Virus record (IMG/VR): IMGVR_UViG_3300047497_000064
Span: 1-36,749 of that record
DNA: 36,749 nucleotides
Source of the DNA: a virus
Strand: one strand, 5' to 3'
The translations under genes were made by a program, and so were the position numbers. Below are positions 6,826 to 15,643 of this stretch, in pieces. The notes beneath the pieces are model-generated. The model did no database searches, was not told where the DNA came from, and was given only the letters and a program-made list of their open reading frames with translations. Within the stretch, counting starts at the first letter, position 1. The number at the start of each line of letters is the position of its first letter.

Positions 6826-7165
6826 GCTGAAGCATTCGTCAGCGGCCTGGTACCCATCGAGGACGGAGTTCGATTCCCGGCGAGCGCATCGAACGCTTCC
6901 GCTGACCGGAAATGAAGATTTTGTCCTACCGCTAGCCCACCCTCGGCTCGACCTCCGGTTTTCTATTGACGAAGCCCGACGAAAGCCCCAAGGTGAACTC
7001 CTAACAGCCACTTCGAGGCACATCCGAGCGAGAAGGCCTTGAAAACCTTCTCGCTCAACCCGGGAAGCGGTGGCACCGTGCAGGCAGTTCAGCAAATCCC
7101 GGCACGGCGGGTCCGAAATCAGTCGCCCGAAATGGCGAAATGGTTTTGGTTTCAGCGAACCCCCC
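6826..7165. other. 340-base gap without a convincing gene
   Basis: No frame here looks coding. It contains a T-arm-like string near 6872 but no complete tRNA fold, one isolated TTGACG (6966) without a matching -10 box, and an 11-bp perfect hairpin at 7026-7056. It separates the early genes from the packaging genes and may hold control signals. Confidence 0.6.
7026..7056. promoter_or_regulatory. Perfect 11-bp inverted repeat (hairpin)
   Basis: GAGCGAGAAGG (7026-7036) and its exact complement CCTTCTCGCTC (7046-7056) are separated by 9 bases. No T-run follows on either strand, so a classical terminator is unlikely. It lies at the boundary of the early and packaging regions, 110 bases before the next gene. 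Confidence 0.6.
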
Positions 7166-7540
7166 ATGCCCAATTCAATCGCAGTTTTTTCCCGATTCGT
7201 CGACGAAAACACGAAGCCACGTTTCCACGTGAGCTTGAAGCGTGCGCGCGTCCTGGTGGAGACCGGACAGGCGACCTGGGTGAAGGTGGGCGAGAGCATC
7301 CGCAAGACTCTGCGCTTCGGCTCTCCGCAGGCACCGGAGTACATGACCATCGGGCGCGATCTGAAAGCGCTGCAGAACTTCACGCCTTCGCGGCCGTTCG
7401 ACAGCGAAGCGAAGCGGATTTTGCCGGGCTCGTTCCTCGTCGAGGAACCGGATGGACGGAACTATACGGAGATTTTGGAGACGCCGGAAGGTTTGATTGC
7501 GCGTCTGGTGGCAGGAAAGAAGCTACAACTTCAGGCTTAG
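7166..7540 (+). CDS. Hypothetical protein upstream of terminase (124 aa)
   Basis: Starts at ATG 7166 by protein plausibility; no clear ribosome site is visible, and the frame is open further left. The sequence is amphipathic with KPRFHVSLKRARVLVETGQA and PGSFLVEEPDGRNYTEI. No family recognised. Its place directly before terS fits a packaging-region accessory. Confidence 0.6.
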   Translation: MPNSIAVFSRFVDENTKPRFHVSLKRARVLVETGQATWVKVGESIRKTLRFGSPQAPEYMTIGRDLKALQNFTPSRPFDSEAKRILPGSFLVEEPDGRNYTEILETPEGLIARLVAGKKLQLQA

Positions 7541-7582
7541 GCCAATGCGGAGCCCGCAGCTCGGGCTCACGAGGAGTCGGCA

Positions 7583-7981
7583 GTGAAGCGGACAGCACAA
7601 AAAATCGAGGAATCGAAGGAAGCCCAGAAGAGACTCTCGGTCACAATACCGGAAGAGTCAAGGAAATGGACTGGTCGCGGCAGTCATCCGAATTCGCGCC
7701 GGAACCTCATTGCTCCGTGGCCCAAAGGCGTCTCCGGCAATCCCGGTGGCCGCCCGAAAGATACTTCCGCGAATCTTGCCCGCAACGTGTTCGAGGGCAA
7801 CGAGGAAGTGATTTACAAGGCTATGGTCAAAGCGCTGCTGAAAGGCAACGCGTACGTGTTCCAGGTACTCGCCGAGCGCGCCTACGGAAAGCTGAAGGAA
7901 TCGCATACCGTGGACCTGACGGTGCAGGCCGGGGTGCTCGAACGGTTGGAAGCCGGCCGCCGGCGTATCTCCGCGGCGTAG
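7583..7981 (+). CDS. Terminase small subunit-like (DUF5681) protein
   Basis: 132 residues from GTG 7583, supported by GAGGAG at 7571-7576 with a 6-base spacer. It has the DUF5681 hallmark WPKGVSGNPGGRPK (x-G-x-SGNPGGRPK), followed by a helical region (LARNVFEGNEEVIYKAMVKA...VLAERAYGKLKES). DUF5681 proteins usually lie immediately before large terminase genes and are treated as small-terminase candidates. The gene ends 3 bases before terL. Confidence 0.8.
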   Translation: MKRTAQKIEESKEAQKRLSVTIPEESRKWTGRGSHPNSRRNLIAPWPKGVSGNPGGRPKDTSANLARNVFEGNEEVIYKAMVKALLKGNAYVFQVLAERAYGKLKESHTVDLTVQAGVLERLEAGRRRISAA

Positions 7982-7984
7982 GGC

Positions 7985-9460
7985 ATGGCGGAAAACGCCG
8001 ACCTGCTTCTTGCCGCAGAGGTCGCGAAGTGCTACGCCGACCCGCTGCGTTTCGTGCGCATGGCCTATCCCTGGGGCGAGCCAGGACCGCTGGAGAAATA
8101 TCCCGGCCCGGACCTCTGGCAGGAAGAGTTTCTGCGGGAGATCGGCGAAGAGGTTGCCCGCCGGGCGTTTGACGGCACGAAGCCGGTGCTACCGATTCGC
8201 GAAACGACAGCATCGGGCCATGGCATCGGCAAGTCCACGCTGGTGGCCTGGGTGGTCAACTGGATCATGTCCACGCGGCCGCACTGCAAGGGCACGGTCA
8301 CCGCGAATACCTTCCAGCAGCTGACGACGCGCACCTGGTCGGCGATCCAGACCTGGACCAAGCGCTGCATCACCGCGCACTGGTTCATTTGCACCGGCGA
8401 TAAGATTTACCATCCGGCGTTTCGCGAGTCGTGGTTTTGTTCGGCGCAGAGCTGCAAGGAAGAAAACTCCGAAGCCTTTGCCGGCCAGCACGCCGCGGAC
8501 TCGACCAGCTTTTACATTTTCGACGAGGCCAGCGCGATCCCGGAAAAAATCTGGGAAGTAGCCGAAGGTGGATTGACCGACGGCGAACCGATGATCTTCG
8601 CGTTTGGCAACCCCACGCGCTCTCGCGGGGCGTTCCACAAAGTTACCTTCGGCGAAGAGCGCAAACGCTGGAAGACGCGCTCGATCGATTCGCGCAACTG
8701 CGCGTTCAGCAACAAAGAGCTGATTGCCGAGTGGATCGCGGACAAAGGGGAAGACAGCGATTTCGTTCGCGTGCGTGTCAAGGGCATTCCGCCGCGCGCC
8801 GATGATTCGCAGTTCATCGATCTCGACCGTGTGACGCAGGCGCAAAAGCGCGAAGTCGCGGTGCTCGACGATGAACCGTTGATTGCCGGCGTGGACCTCG
8901 CCTGGGGCGGCGAGGACGACAACGTGGTGCGCTTCCGGCGCGGCAAAGATGCCCGTACGATTAAGCCGCTGCGCATTCCCGGGGAAAAGACGCGCGACAG
9001 CGCCGTGATGGTGGTCAAGTTGTCGGAGCTGCTGAACAAAGACTTCGACGGCAAGCGCATCCACACGATGTTCATCGATTCCGCCGGCATCAGCGGCGCG
9101 GTGGGAGCCAGGCTGCGGCAGCTCGGCCACCACAACGTGATCGAAGTGAACTTCGGGGCGGATTCGCCCGATGAGCACTATCGCTTCATGCGCGATTTTA
9201 TGTGGGGCCGGATGAAGGAGTGGCTCTTGACCGGCGCGATTGACGCAGAGCCGCAGCTGGAGATGGACCTGACCGGGCCGGGTTTCCTGCTCGATAACCG
9301 CGTGCGGGTTCAACTCGAAAGCAAAAAAGACATGAAGAAGCGCGGGCTGGATTCTCCGGACGATGGCGACGCGCTGGCGCTGACGTTCGCGCAGACCGTT
9401 GCGCCTCCGGAGCCGGCGACGGCCGAGAAGCCGTATCGGCCGCCATCGCGATGGGGATGA
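7985..9460 (+). CDS. terL: Terminase large subunit (packaging ATPase/nuclease)
   Basis: 491 residues, the motor that pumps DNA into the prohead and cuts it. The ATPase half has a Walker A at residues 77-85 (SGHGIGKST), Walker B at about 176-182 (FYIFDEA) and a coupling motif FGNPT near 207. The RNase H-fold nuclease half carries acidic residues in GVDLAWGG (D304), MFIDSAG (D365) and SPDDGDAL (D459, D460, D462). The length is normal for a terminase. It lies directly after the small-subunit candidate and before the head genes. Packaging mode (cos or headful) cannot be read here, though P22-like relatives use headful packaging. Confidence 0.92.
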   Translation: MAENADLLLAAEVAKCYADPLRFVRMAYPWGEPGPLEKYPGPDLWQEEFLREIGEEVARRAFDGTKPVLPIRETTASGHGIGKSTLVAWVVNWIMSTRPHCKGTVTANTFQQLTTRTWSAIQTWTKRCITAHWFICTGDKIYHPAFRESWFCSAQSCKEENSEAFAGQHAADSTSFYIFDEASAIPEKIWEVAEGGLTDGEPMIFAFGNPTRSRGAFHKVTFGEERKRWKTRSIDSRNCAFSNKELIAEWIADKGEDSDFVRVRVKGIPPRADDSQFIDLDRVTQAQKREVAVLDDEPLIAGVDLAWGGEDDNVVRFRRGKDARTIKPLRIPGEKTRDSAVMVVKLSELLNKDFDGKRIHTMFIDSAGISGAVGARLRQLGHHNVIEVNFGADSPDEHYRFMRDFMWGRMKEWLLTGAIDAEPQLEMDLTGPGFLLDNRVRVQLESKKDMKKRGLDSPDDGDALALTFAQTVAPPEPATAEKPYRPPSRWG

Positions 9461-9573
9461 CCATGCCGTTGCCGTATTTCGGAGAGCGCATGCGCTTGGT
9501 TGTTGCCGGCCGCGAGAACGGCTGGCCGCGCTTTGTGTGGGCCAAGATTCTGCGGGTGTGGAGGGCGGCGTGA
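9457..9573 (+). CDS. Mini-protein (38 aa), translationally coupled
   Basis: ATG 9457 overlaps the terL stop (ATGA) and its own stop overlaps the next GTG, so it fits the coupled layout exactly. The peptide is basic and Trp-rich (ENGWPRFVWAKILRVWRAA) with an amphipathic C-terminal helix. Function unknown. Confidence 0.5.
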   Translation: MTMPLPYFGERMRLVVAGRENGWPRFVWAKILRVWRAA

Positions 9574-9812
9574 AAGTGCACACAGGAATCTCGTCGGTGC
9601 TCAAAGCAACGCATCACATCACCGCCAAAAAGCGGGCCAGCTTGCCGAAGAGCGACTTCGGCCTTCCGGGCCAGCGCAAATATCCCGTCGATACCCGCGC
9701 GCGGGCGGCCAACGCGAAGGCTCGCGCGACGCAGCAGGTGAAGAAGGGCAATTTGTCGCCGGCGAGTGCGGCGAAGATTCGTGCGAAAGCGAATCGCGTC
9801 CTGGGCAAATGA
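9570..9812 (+). CDS. Small basic head-region protein (80 aa)
   Basis: Starts at GTG 9570, with GGAGG at 9560-9564. Its C-terminal part follows a common phage pattern: LPKSDFGLPGQRKYPVDTRA, then many Ala/Lys/Arg residues and a closing KIRAKANRVLGK. Such proteins are frequent near terminase and portal genes; the role is unknown. Confidence 0.7.
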   Translation: MKVHTGISSVLKATHHITAKKRASLPKSDFGLPGQRKYPVDTRARAANAKARATQQVKKGNLSPASAAKIRAKANRVLGK

Positions 9813-10024
9813 ACTGGGCCGCCGAGCACGAGCTGCCGCTCGCGCAAAAAGTCACGCACCAGGTGGTCCAGTACGTCAGCCAGTCGAAGTCCGAAGAACG
9901 CTGCGGCAACTGCCGGAATTACATTCGCGCCGCACAGGGCGGAGCGCCGCGCTGCCGCACGGTGATGGGTCCCATCGAATCCACGGGTTGGTGCCTCAGA
10001 TACAGGGCGAAGGAGACGACGTAA
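9809..10024 (+). CDS. Four-cysteine small protein (HiPIP-like pattern)
   Basis: 71 residues, ATG overlaps the previous stop. It has C-x2-C (RCGNCRNY), a third Cys (PRCRTVMG) and a fourth (GWCLRY), spaced like the high-potential iron-sulfur-type small proteins annotated in some phage head regions. Whether it binds a metal or an Fe-S cluster is unknown. Confidence 0.65.
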   Translation: MNWAAEHELPLAQKVTHQVVQYVSQSKSEERCGNCRNYIRAAQGGAPRCRTVMGPIESTGWCLRYRAKETT

Positions 10025-10308
10025 TGAACAAGGGCGGATTGGCTCGGGCAGCGCAGATGCCGATGGAGCCGAAAGTCAAAAAGCCGAAGAAGGTGCTGGA
10101 ACACATTCGCATCCATCCCTCGATGGGCGGCGGGGTGCGCGTCGAGCATCACTTCACCAGCTACGAACACCCCATGGAGCTGCACGAATTCGGTAAGGGC
10201 GACGGTGAGAAGTTCCGCGATCACATCGAAGACCACACCGGCATGTCGTGGAACGACGACATGGGCAACAAGAATGACGTGGATAAGGCAGGCAGCGAGC
10301 CCGAGTAG
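10024..10308 (+). CDS. Hypothetical protein (94 aa)
   Basis: ATG 10024 overlaps the previous TAA. After a Lys-rich start it shows EHIRIHPSMGGGVRVEHHF and a His/Asp-rich C-terminus (HIEDHTGMSWNDDMGNKNDV). Similar small proteins occur between terminase and portal genes in related phages, by my recollection; function unknown. Confidence 0.65.
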   Translation: MNKGGLARAAQMPMEPKVKKPKKVLEHIRIHPSMGGGVRVEHHFTSYEHPMELHEFGKGDGEKFRDHIEDHTGMSWNDDMGNKNDVDKAGSEPE

Positions 10309-10310
10309 GC

Positions 10311-10514
10311 ATGCCCTGGAAGCCCGGCGACGCCAGCCGCCACACCAAGAAAGCGAAGTCGGCCGTGGCCAAGCGGCAGTGGCGCGACGTCGCCAATTCC
10401 GCACTGAGCCGCGGGCAATCCGAAGGCTCGGCGATCCGCCAGGCCAATGCCGTCGTTCGCGATCGTGGAAAAAAGAAGGCCCGCGTGCATCGCGGCGTTA
10501 CGGATCTGCTGTGA
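10311..10514 (+). CDS. Small phage protein with PWKPGDA...ANAVV motif (67 aa)
   Basis: Pattern MPWKPGDASRHTKKAKS, then WRDVANSAL, then AIRQANAVV, a common small phage/prophage protein found close to terminase and portal genes. Basic; probably helical. No known function. Confidence 0.75.
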   Translation: MPWKPGDASRHTKKAKSAVAKRQWRDVANSALSRGQSEGSAIRQANAVVRDRGKKKARVHRGVTDLL

Positions 10515-10726
10515 GGCATTGCACGAAGCGCGAGCTGACCGAAGAGGAATTCAAGAAATTCCTCGCCGAGCACGACCAAGCGCCGCTGCGCTTTGACGGC
10601 ATGCGATACACCTTCCTGGTTCCGATGGGCCAAGGCGGAAGGCGGACGACGGTCTGGAACAAGCCGGTGGCCTGCGTCATGGGCAAAGACCCTGACAAAA
10701 AATTCTTTGTGATCGAGGACAAATAG
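10511..10726 (+). CDS. Hypothetical protein (71 aa)
   Basis: GTG 10511 overlaps the previous TGA. Helical start (ELTEEEFKKFLAEHD) followed by a beta-rich part (MRYTFLVPMGQG, ACVMGKDPDKKFFVIEDK). No family recognised. Confidence 0.65.
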   Translation: MRHCTKRELTEEEFKKFLAEHDQAPLRFDGMRYTFLVPMGQGGRRTTVWNKPVACVMGKDPDKKFFVIEDK

Positions 10727-10734
10727 GAGGCGAC

Positions 10735-10812
10735 GTGGAATACGAAGAGCGCGATGCGGCTCTGGCCGCCGGCGCTTCGACGAAAATCTGGGACAAAGAA
10801 AAGCACTCGTAA
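10735..10812 (+). CDS. Mini-protein (25 aa) with strong ribosome site
   Basis: A 25-codon frame starting at GTG 10735, only 4 bases after a perfect AGGAGG (10725-10730). Its TAA overlaps the next gene's ATG, so it may be both a peptide and a translational coupler. Sequence MEYEERDAALAAGASTKIW and onward; no family. Confidence 0.5.
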   Translation: MEYEERDAALAAGASTKIWDKEKHS

Positions 10813-11111
10813 TGGGCCGCTGCAAGCCGGTTAAACGGCCGAACCAGACCACGCCGCGTGGCTTTCAACCCCATAGCAACGGCCATCACCGGCCGTTTCG
10901 CCGCGTGCTGTTGTCCGAAGCTCTGCGGCACATGATGGCCGAGCAATCCGCGAAGCTCGAGGCGGAGCGCGGCAAACCGGCGCAGGGGCAGTGCGCCGAC
11001 TGCAAGAACGGCGTGCCAGCCCACGAACTGGCCGTGAAGTGCGACCAATGCGACAGCTTTGTTTGTATTCGATGCGTAGACGCGCACCCTCACCTGCAAC
11101 GCAATGCCTGA
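10812..11111 (+). CDS. Double zinc-finger-like protein (99 aa)
   Basis: The C-terminal 40 residues contain CADCKN, then CDQCDSFVCIRC and DAHPH, spacing that suits two interleaved zinc sites. The N-terminal part is basic and proline-containing with RPFRRVLLSEALRHMM. Overlaps the portal gene start by 8 bases. Function unknown. Confidence 0.65.
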   Translation: MGRCKPVKRPNQTTPRGFQPHSNGHHRPFRRVLLSEALRHMMAEQSAKLEAERGKPAQGQCADCKNGVPAHELAVKCDQCDSFVCIRCVDAHPHLQRNA

Positions 11112-13278
11112 CCGCGACACCGCTGAAGAAAACCTGACCGGCGACGAAGCGCTGCTCGCGGAAATCCGCGACCGCTTCGATTATTGCCAGGACCAATGGA
11201 AAGACGTTCGCGACGAAGCCAAGACCGACATGCTCTATGTGTCGGGCGATCCCTGGTCCCAGGCCGATCGCCTGCGCCGCGAGCAGGCCGGCCGGCCCTG
11301 CCTGGTGATGGATGAGTATTCGCAATACGCGAATCAGATCATCAACGACATCCGGCAAAACGAACGCGCGGTGGAAGTGGTGCCGCGGGGATTCGGCGCC
11401 AACGACAAAACTGCAAGGTTGCGCGGCGATCTGATTCGTGAGATTGAATACAAGTCGAACGCGCAGGCCGCCTATTGCGCCGCCTTCGAAAACATGCTCA
11501 ACCGCTCCTATGGCGGTTGGAAGATTGTTCGCCGCTACGTCAGCGACAAAAGCTTCGACCAGGAAATTCGCATTGTGCCGATTCCCAATCCGGATTCGAG
11601 CTATCCCGATCCGGACTGCAAGGAAGCGGACTACAGCGACGCGAAATTCTGGTTTTTGCTGGATCTCGTCCCGCGTAAAGAATACAAGCGGCGCTACCCC
11701 AAGGCGCAGATCACCGACTTTGCGGGCGTGCATTTTTCGGATGCCCCGGCGTGGATCAAGGAAGACCAGATCCAGGTCGCCGAATACTGGCGCGTCGAAT
11801 TCAAGAAGCGCCTTCTGCTGCAGGTGCGCGTCGCCGACGACCAGCCGGTGATTTCGCTCTTCGAGGACGAACTGCCGGAGGGCGAAAGCTACCAAAGCCT
11901 AAAGGACGCCAAGAAGCTGCTCGATGAACGCGAGGTGCAGGAGCGTTCGATCGTGCAATACATCACCAACGGCGTCGAGATTCTCGAAAAGAATCCGCAG
12001 CCCGGCAAGTACATTCCGATTGTCTGGCTCACCGGGAAGGAGCTGTACGTCAACGATGGCTCTGGGCCGAAGCGCATCCTGATGAGCCTGGTGCGCCTGG
12101 CGCGCGATCCGCTGATGATGGTGAATTACCTGGCCACCTGCGAAGCGGAAGTCATCGGCATGACGCCGAAGACGCCCTGGGTTGGCGTGGTTGGGCAGTT
12201 CCATAAACCGGACAACTGGCAAAAAGCGGTCAGCGAGCCGGTGGCGTACCTCGAGTACAAAGCCATCACCGAAGCGACGGGTGGGCAGGTGCTGCCGGCG
12301 CCCCAACGCCCCGCGTATGAACCGCAGATTGCGGCGCTCGAGGCCGCCCGCGAATCTTCTCGCCGTGCGGTGCAAGCGGCGCTCGGCCTTTCGGCGTTGC
12401 CGACGAATGCGCAGCGGCTGAACGACAAATCGGGCGTGGCGCTGAAGCAGATCGACGCCAACGAGGATCGCGGCAGTTTTCATTACATCGATAAATACGA
12501 AATGGGCCTGGAACACAACGGCCGAATCATCAACGACCTGATTCCGCACGTGTATCACCAGGAAGGCCGCGAAATTGGCGTGCGCGATCGCAAGGGCCAG
12601 CATCGCAGCACCAAGATCAACGCCCCGTCGACGGATGCCGACGGGCAGCCGGTGAATCTCGACCTCACCGCCGGCGAGCACGAAGTAACGATTTCCACGG
12701 GTCCGAGCTATGAAAGCGAGCGCGACCTCGCGAACCACTTCGTGGACACCATGATCCCCGAACTCGAGGGCATGCAGCTCGATCCTGCGGTCAAGGCCAA
12801 GCTGCTCGCGCTGCTGATTAAGCTCAAGAACGTCGGCCCGATCGGTGACGAAATGGCCGAGCTGCTCGATCCTCAGAATCCGCAGGGTCAGGCGACGCAA
12901 CAGCTCGCGCAGGCGCAGGGCCAGCTGCAGCAATACCAGGCCATGATCGCCGAGCTGCAGACCGAAGTGCAGAACCTGACGCTCGAAAAGAAAGCCAAGG
13001 TTATCGAGACCAAAGGCCGGCTGGTGCAGAGCCTGATCGATCGCGAGACGCAGCTGACCGTGGCGGAAATCAACACCAAGGCGCAGTCGATCGAAGAGCG
13101 CGTGAAGTTTGTCGAGGACATGTGGGCGCAATTTCATCAGCAAGCCCACGAAGCGGGCATGCAGGCTTCCGACCAGGCTCACGCCAAAGAACAGGCTGAT
13201 GCCACGGCGCAGCTGGCTGCCGCCCAAGCACAGAATTCGCCCCAACCGGGAAATAACGGCGCCGGGGCAGGAGCGTAA
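11104..13278 (+). CDS. Portal protein, P22-like
   Basis: 724 residues, the length expected for a P22 gp1-type portal, the dodecameric ring through which DNA enters and leaves the head. Visible family features: RPCLVMDEYSQYANQIINDI then RQNERAVEVVP near residues 65-95, RLRGDLIREIEYKSNAQAAY, a GGWKIVRRYV segment and IPNPDSSYPDPDCKEADYSD, all typical of this portal type. The last ~150 residues are Gln/Ala-rich coiled coil (AQGQLQQYQAMIAELQTEVQ...), corresponding to the barrel/tail region. Followed directly by a scaffold-like gene. Confidence 0.9.
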   Translation: MPDRDTAEENLTGDEALLAEIRDRFDYCQDQWKDVRDEAKTDMLYVSGDPWSQADRLRREQAGRPCLVMDEYSQYANQIINDIRQNERAVEVVPRGFGANDKTARLRGDLIREIEYKSNAQAAYCAAFENMLNRSYGGWKIVRRYVSDKSFDQEIRIVPIPNPDSSYPDPDCKEADYSDAKFWFLLDLVPRKEYKRRYPKAQITDFAGVHFSDAPAWIKEDQIQVAEYWRVEFKKRLLLQVRVADDQPVISLFEDELPEGESYQSLKDAKKLLDEREVQERSIVQYITNGVEILEKNPQPGKYIPIVWLTGKELYVNDGSGPKRILMSLVRLARDPLMMVNYLATCEAEVIGMTPKTPWVGVVGQFHKPDNWQKAVSEPVAYLEYKAITEATGGQVLPAPQRPAYEPQIAALEAARESSRRAVQAALGLSALPTNAQRLNDKSGVALKQIDANEDRGSFHYIDKYEMGLEHNGRIINDLIPHVYHQEGREIGVRDRKGQHRSTKINAPSTDADGQPVNLDLTAGEHEVTISTGPSYESERDLANHFVDTMIPELEGMQLDPAVKAKLLALLIKLKNVGPIGDEMAELLDPQNPQGQATQQLAQAQGQLQQYQAMIAELQTEVQNLTLEKKAKVIETKGRLVQSLIDRETQLTVAEINTKAQSIEERVKFVEDMWAQFHQQAHEAGMQASDQAHAKEQADATAQLAAAQAQNSPQPGNNGAGAGA

Positions 13279-13284
13279 TTTTCG

Positions 13285-14337
13285 ATGGCAACCGAAACTT
13301 CGGTCACCACCGCACCCGCAGTCGAAACACCCGCAGCCGAAACACCCGCGACGCCGATCGCGCTCGATAAGCTTTCTCCCGTGCAGTATGACAACTGGAG
13401 AAAGACCGGGGAACTCCCCGCCGAGAAGCCGGCAGCGGCAAAAACGCCGAAGTCCGAGAACCAACCTGCGGACGGCGGCGAGCCAAGGGAACCGGCAACC
13501 GCCGCAGCGCCTGGCAAGAAGGGCGTGAGCAGCATGTCGCATCGGGAGTTGCGCGAGTTGGCACGCCAGCAGGAAGCCGAGATTGAACGGCTTCGCAAAG
13601 GCGGCAGTGCGCAACCAAAAACCGAGCCGGCAGCCGCCGCACCACCGCCGCCACCGGCCGAGCGCAAGGAAAAGCCTGAACCGCGGCCGCGTCCCGACGA
13701 CAAAAACGCCGATGGGACGCCGAAGTATAAAGAGTGGAACGATTACGAGGACGCCCGCGACGCCTGGTTGAAAGCCGAAGCCAAGCGCGAAATTCGGGAA
13801 GACCTCGCCAAAGAGCAGCGCGAGCAGACCGTGCAGCAGCAGAACCGCAGGATCGAGCAATCCTGGAAGGAACGCGTCGACAAGGCCTCCGAGAAGCATG
13901 CGGATTTCGCCGAAGTCGCCCTGGACCGCGAAAAAGGTCCGGGCAAGCGCATCGGGAGAGGCTCCGTCGTTGACGGTTTCATTCTGGATTCCGAGTTGGG
14001 CGCCGAGATCCTGTATCACTTCGGGAAGCATCCCGAGGACCTCGAGCGCTATGCCACGCTGAATCCCTACCAGGCCGCGCGCGAACTCACCAAGCTCGAA
14101 ACGAAGCTCGCCGGCGAACCCGTGCAGACGTCTGCACACACGCCGAAGGAAACCCCACCGAAAGAACCCAAACGAACGCCTCCACCCGCCACAGATATCG
14201 GCGGCCGGGGCACTTCTGCCGTCGACGACGTAGAAAAGGCCGTCCGCGACAATCCGAGCGTTTCCGAAGAAGCCTTTCGGCGTTTCAAAGACGCCGCGAA
14301 CCGCCGCGATATCAAAGAACGCCTTGGAACCCGTTGA
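13285..14337 (+). CDS. Scaffolding-like protein
   Basis: 350 residues between portal and coat genes, where P22-like phages encode the scaffold that shapes the prohead and then leaves. The composition fits: Thr/Pro/Ala-rich low-complexity start, long charged coiled-coil centre (KAEAKREIREDLAKEQREQT...), and a basic C-terminal helix (FRRFKDAANRRDIKERL), the usual coat-binding end. Primary sequence of scaffolds is poorly conserved, so the call rests on position and composition. Confidence 0.65.
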   Translation: MATETSVTTAPAVETPAAETPATPIALDKLSPVQYDNWRKTGELPAEKPAAAKTPKSENQPADGGEPREPATAAAPGKKGVSSMSHRELRELARQQEAEIERLRKGGSAQPKTEPAAAAPPPPPAERKEKPEPRPRPDDKNADGTPKYKEWNDYEDARDAWLKAEAKREIREDLAKEQREQTVQQQNRRIEQSWKERVDKASEKHADFAEVALDREKGPGKRIGRGSVVDGFILDSELGAEILYHFGKHPEDLERYATLNPYQAARELTKLETKLAGEPVQTSAHTPKETPPKEPKRTPPPATDIGGRGTSAVDDVEKAVRDNPSVSEEAFRRFKDAANRRDIKERLGTR

Positions 14338-14346
14338 CCGACGCGC

Positions 14347-14363
14347 CTAGGGCATAGCCCTAG
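14347..14363. promoter_or_regulatory. Short perfect hairpin before the coat gene
   Basis: CTAGGGC (14347-14353) and GCCCTAG (14357-14363) form a 7-bp stem with a 3-base loop, 17 bases before the coat ATG. No T-run follows. It could stabilise or process the coat mRNA 5' end; this is inference. Confidence 0.5.
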
Positions 14364-14380
14364 AAAGGTCAGTCAGCCAA

Positions 14381-15613
14381 ATGGCGAACCAGTTTAGTTT
14401 TAGCAACTGGGTCGCGCCGGAAGCTTTGCGTCTGCTGGTCAACAAGCTTCAGGTCGCCCAGTTTTTCGATACCAAATGGATGAAGCAGTTCAACCAGTCC
14501 TTCGCGGTTGGCAGCTCCGTCCAGGTGAAGTTGCCGCAGCGCTGGACCGTCCGCAACGGTCTCGGCTATCAGCCGCAACCCATCAACCGCATCACCACCA
14601 CGGTCAACTGCAACCTGATCAAGGGCATCGATTTCGAGTGGGACGATGTGGAAAAAGCGCTCGAAATGGAGCGCTCCGAGGCGGAAATCTCGAAGCAATA
14701 TCTCGAACCCGCCGCGGCGAAGCTCGCGCAGCAGGTCGATTCCGATGCCGCGCTCTTCGCCTACCAGAACGCCAACAACATCGTGGGACAGCTGGGAGTG
14801 GACCCGAATAACTCCACGGTCTTTATGCAGGCCCAGCAGGTCCTCGAGCAGCTGGCATGCCCGCCGGGAGGCGAGCGCGGTGTGTGTCTTGCGCCGTCGG
14901 TCGCGACTGCGGTTATTCCCGGCATTCAGACGTACTTCAATCCTTCCAGTGAAATTTCCCGGGCCTTCAAGCAGGGCTCCCTCGGAAAGTTCAACGGATT
15001 CGATTGGTACAGCTCGATGTCCATCAAGCGACACACGGCCGGCACCTGGCAGGGCGCGGTTACCATCAACGGACCGGGGCAGTCGGGTTCTTCGCTGAAC
15101 CTCAACTGCACCAACGGGGACACGTTCCACAAGGGCGACGTGTTCGCCATCCAGAACGTGAACTACGTCAACCCGGAAACCTACGAGGCGCCGAACGTCC
15201 AGGCAAAGACCTTCGTCATCACCGCGGATGTGACTGCGACGGCCAACACCGTCACCGTGCCCATTTCGCCGACGCTGTACGGCCCCGGTTCGCAGTATCA
15301 GAACGTTGATTCGCTGCCTGCGGACACCGCCACTCTCACCCTGTTCCCGGGGACACCGAATCCCAATGGTGCTTCGGGCGCGCAGAACCTCGCGCTGCAT
15401 CCCGATGCCTTTGCCCTGGTGAGCGTCAAGCTCGAATCGCCCGAAGCGGTCGAAGTGATCTCCCAGGCGCGCGATCCGGAGACCGGTATCGCCCTGCGCT
15501 TTGTGCGCGTATGGGACGGCGTTCAATCGCGAATGATCAACCGCTGGGACATTGTCTACGGCTTCGGCGCCATGTATGCCGATAACTGCTGCGTCCGCAT
15601 TTTGGGCAGCTAA
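14381..15613 (+). CDS. Major capsid (coat) protein, P22 gp5-like
   Basis: 410 residues, close to the 430 of P22 coat. It has the family's recognisable start (WVAPEALRLLVNKLQVAQFF, SSVQVKLPQRW) and end (NLALHPDAFALVSVKLESPE, then GIALRFVRVWDG and RWDIVYGFGAMYADNCCVRI), which form parts of the HK97-fold core. A central insertion of beta-type sequence (VFAIQNVNYVNPETYEA...) corresponds to the insertion-domain region. It follows the scaffold candidate. Confidence 0.9.
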   Translation: MANQFSFSNWVAPEALRLLVNKLQVAQFFDTKWMKQFNQSFAVGSSVQVKLPQRWTVRNGLGYQPQPINRITTTVNCNLIKGIDFEWDDVEKALEMERSEAEISKQYLEPAAAKLAQQVDSDAALFAYQNANNIVGQLGVDPNNSTVFMQAQQVLEQLACPPGGERGVCLAPSVATAVIPGIQTYFNPSSEISRAFKQGSLGKFNGFDWYSSMSIKRHTAGTWQGAVTINGPGQSGSSLNLNCTNGDTFHKGDVFAIQNVNYVNPETYEAPNVQAKTFVITADVTATANTVTVPISPTLYGPGSQYQNVDSLPADTATLTLFPGTPNPNGASGAQNLALHPDAFALVSVKLESPEAVEVISQARDPETGIALRFVRVWDGVQSRMINRWDIVYGFGAMYADNCCVRILGS

Positions 15614-15643
15614 CCCGGAAACGAAAGAGAGAAAAAGACGAAC

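Noticed and set aside
6832-6905. tRNA-like stretch (CAGCGGCCTGGTA followed by GAGTTCGATTCCC)
   Set aside because: The T-loop string is present, but the T stem pairs at only about 3 of 5 positions, the distance from the D-loop-like GG to TTC is about 20 bases instead of about 34, and no acceptor stem can be formed.
7039-8172. 377-codon + strand frame over the terminase small-subunit region
   Set aside because: Arg/Gly-rich shadow in a different frame from terS and terL, both of which have clear motifs and starts.
11899-14139. Long open frame on the minus strand (746 codons) and similar ones at 8189-9604 and 2130-3281
   Set aside because: They mirror the portal/scaffold, terminase and ParB-like genes; high G/C at third positions suppresses stops on the other strand. 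Translations are Arg/His/Leu-rich with no recognisable domain.
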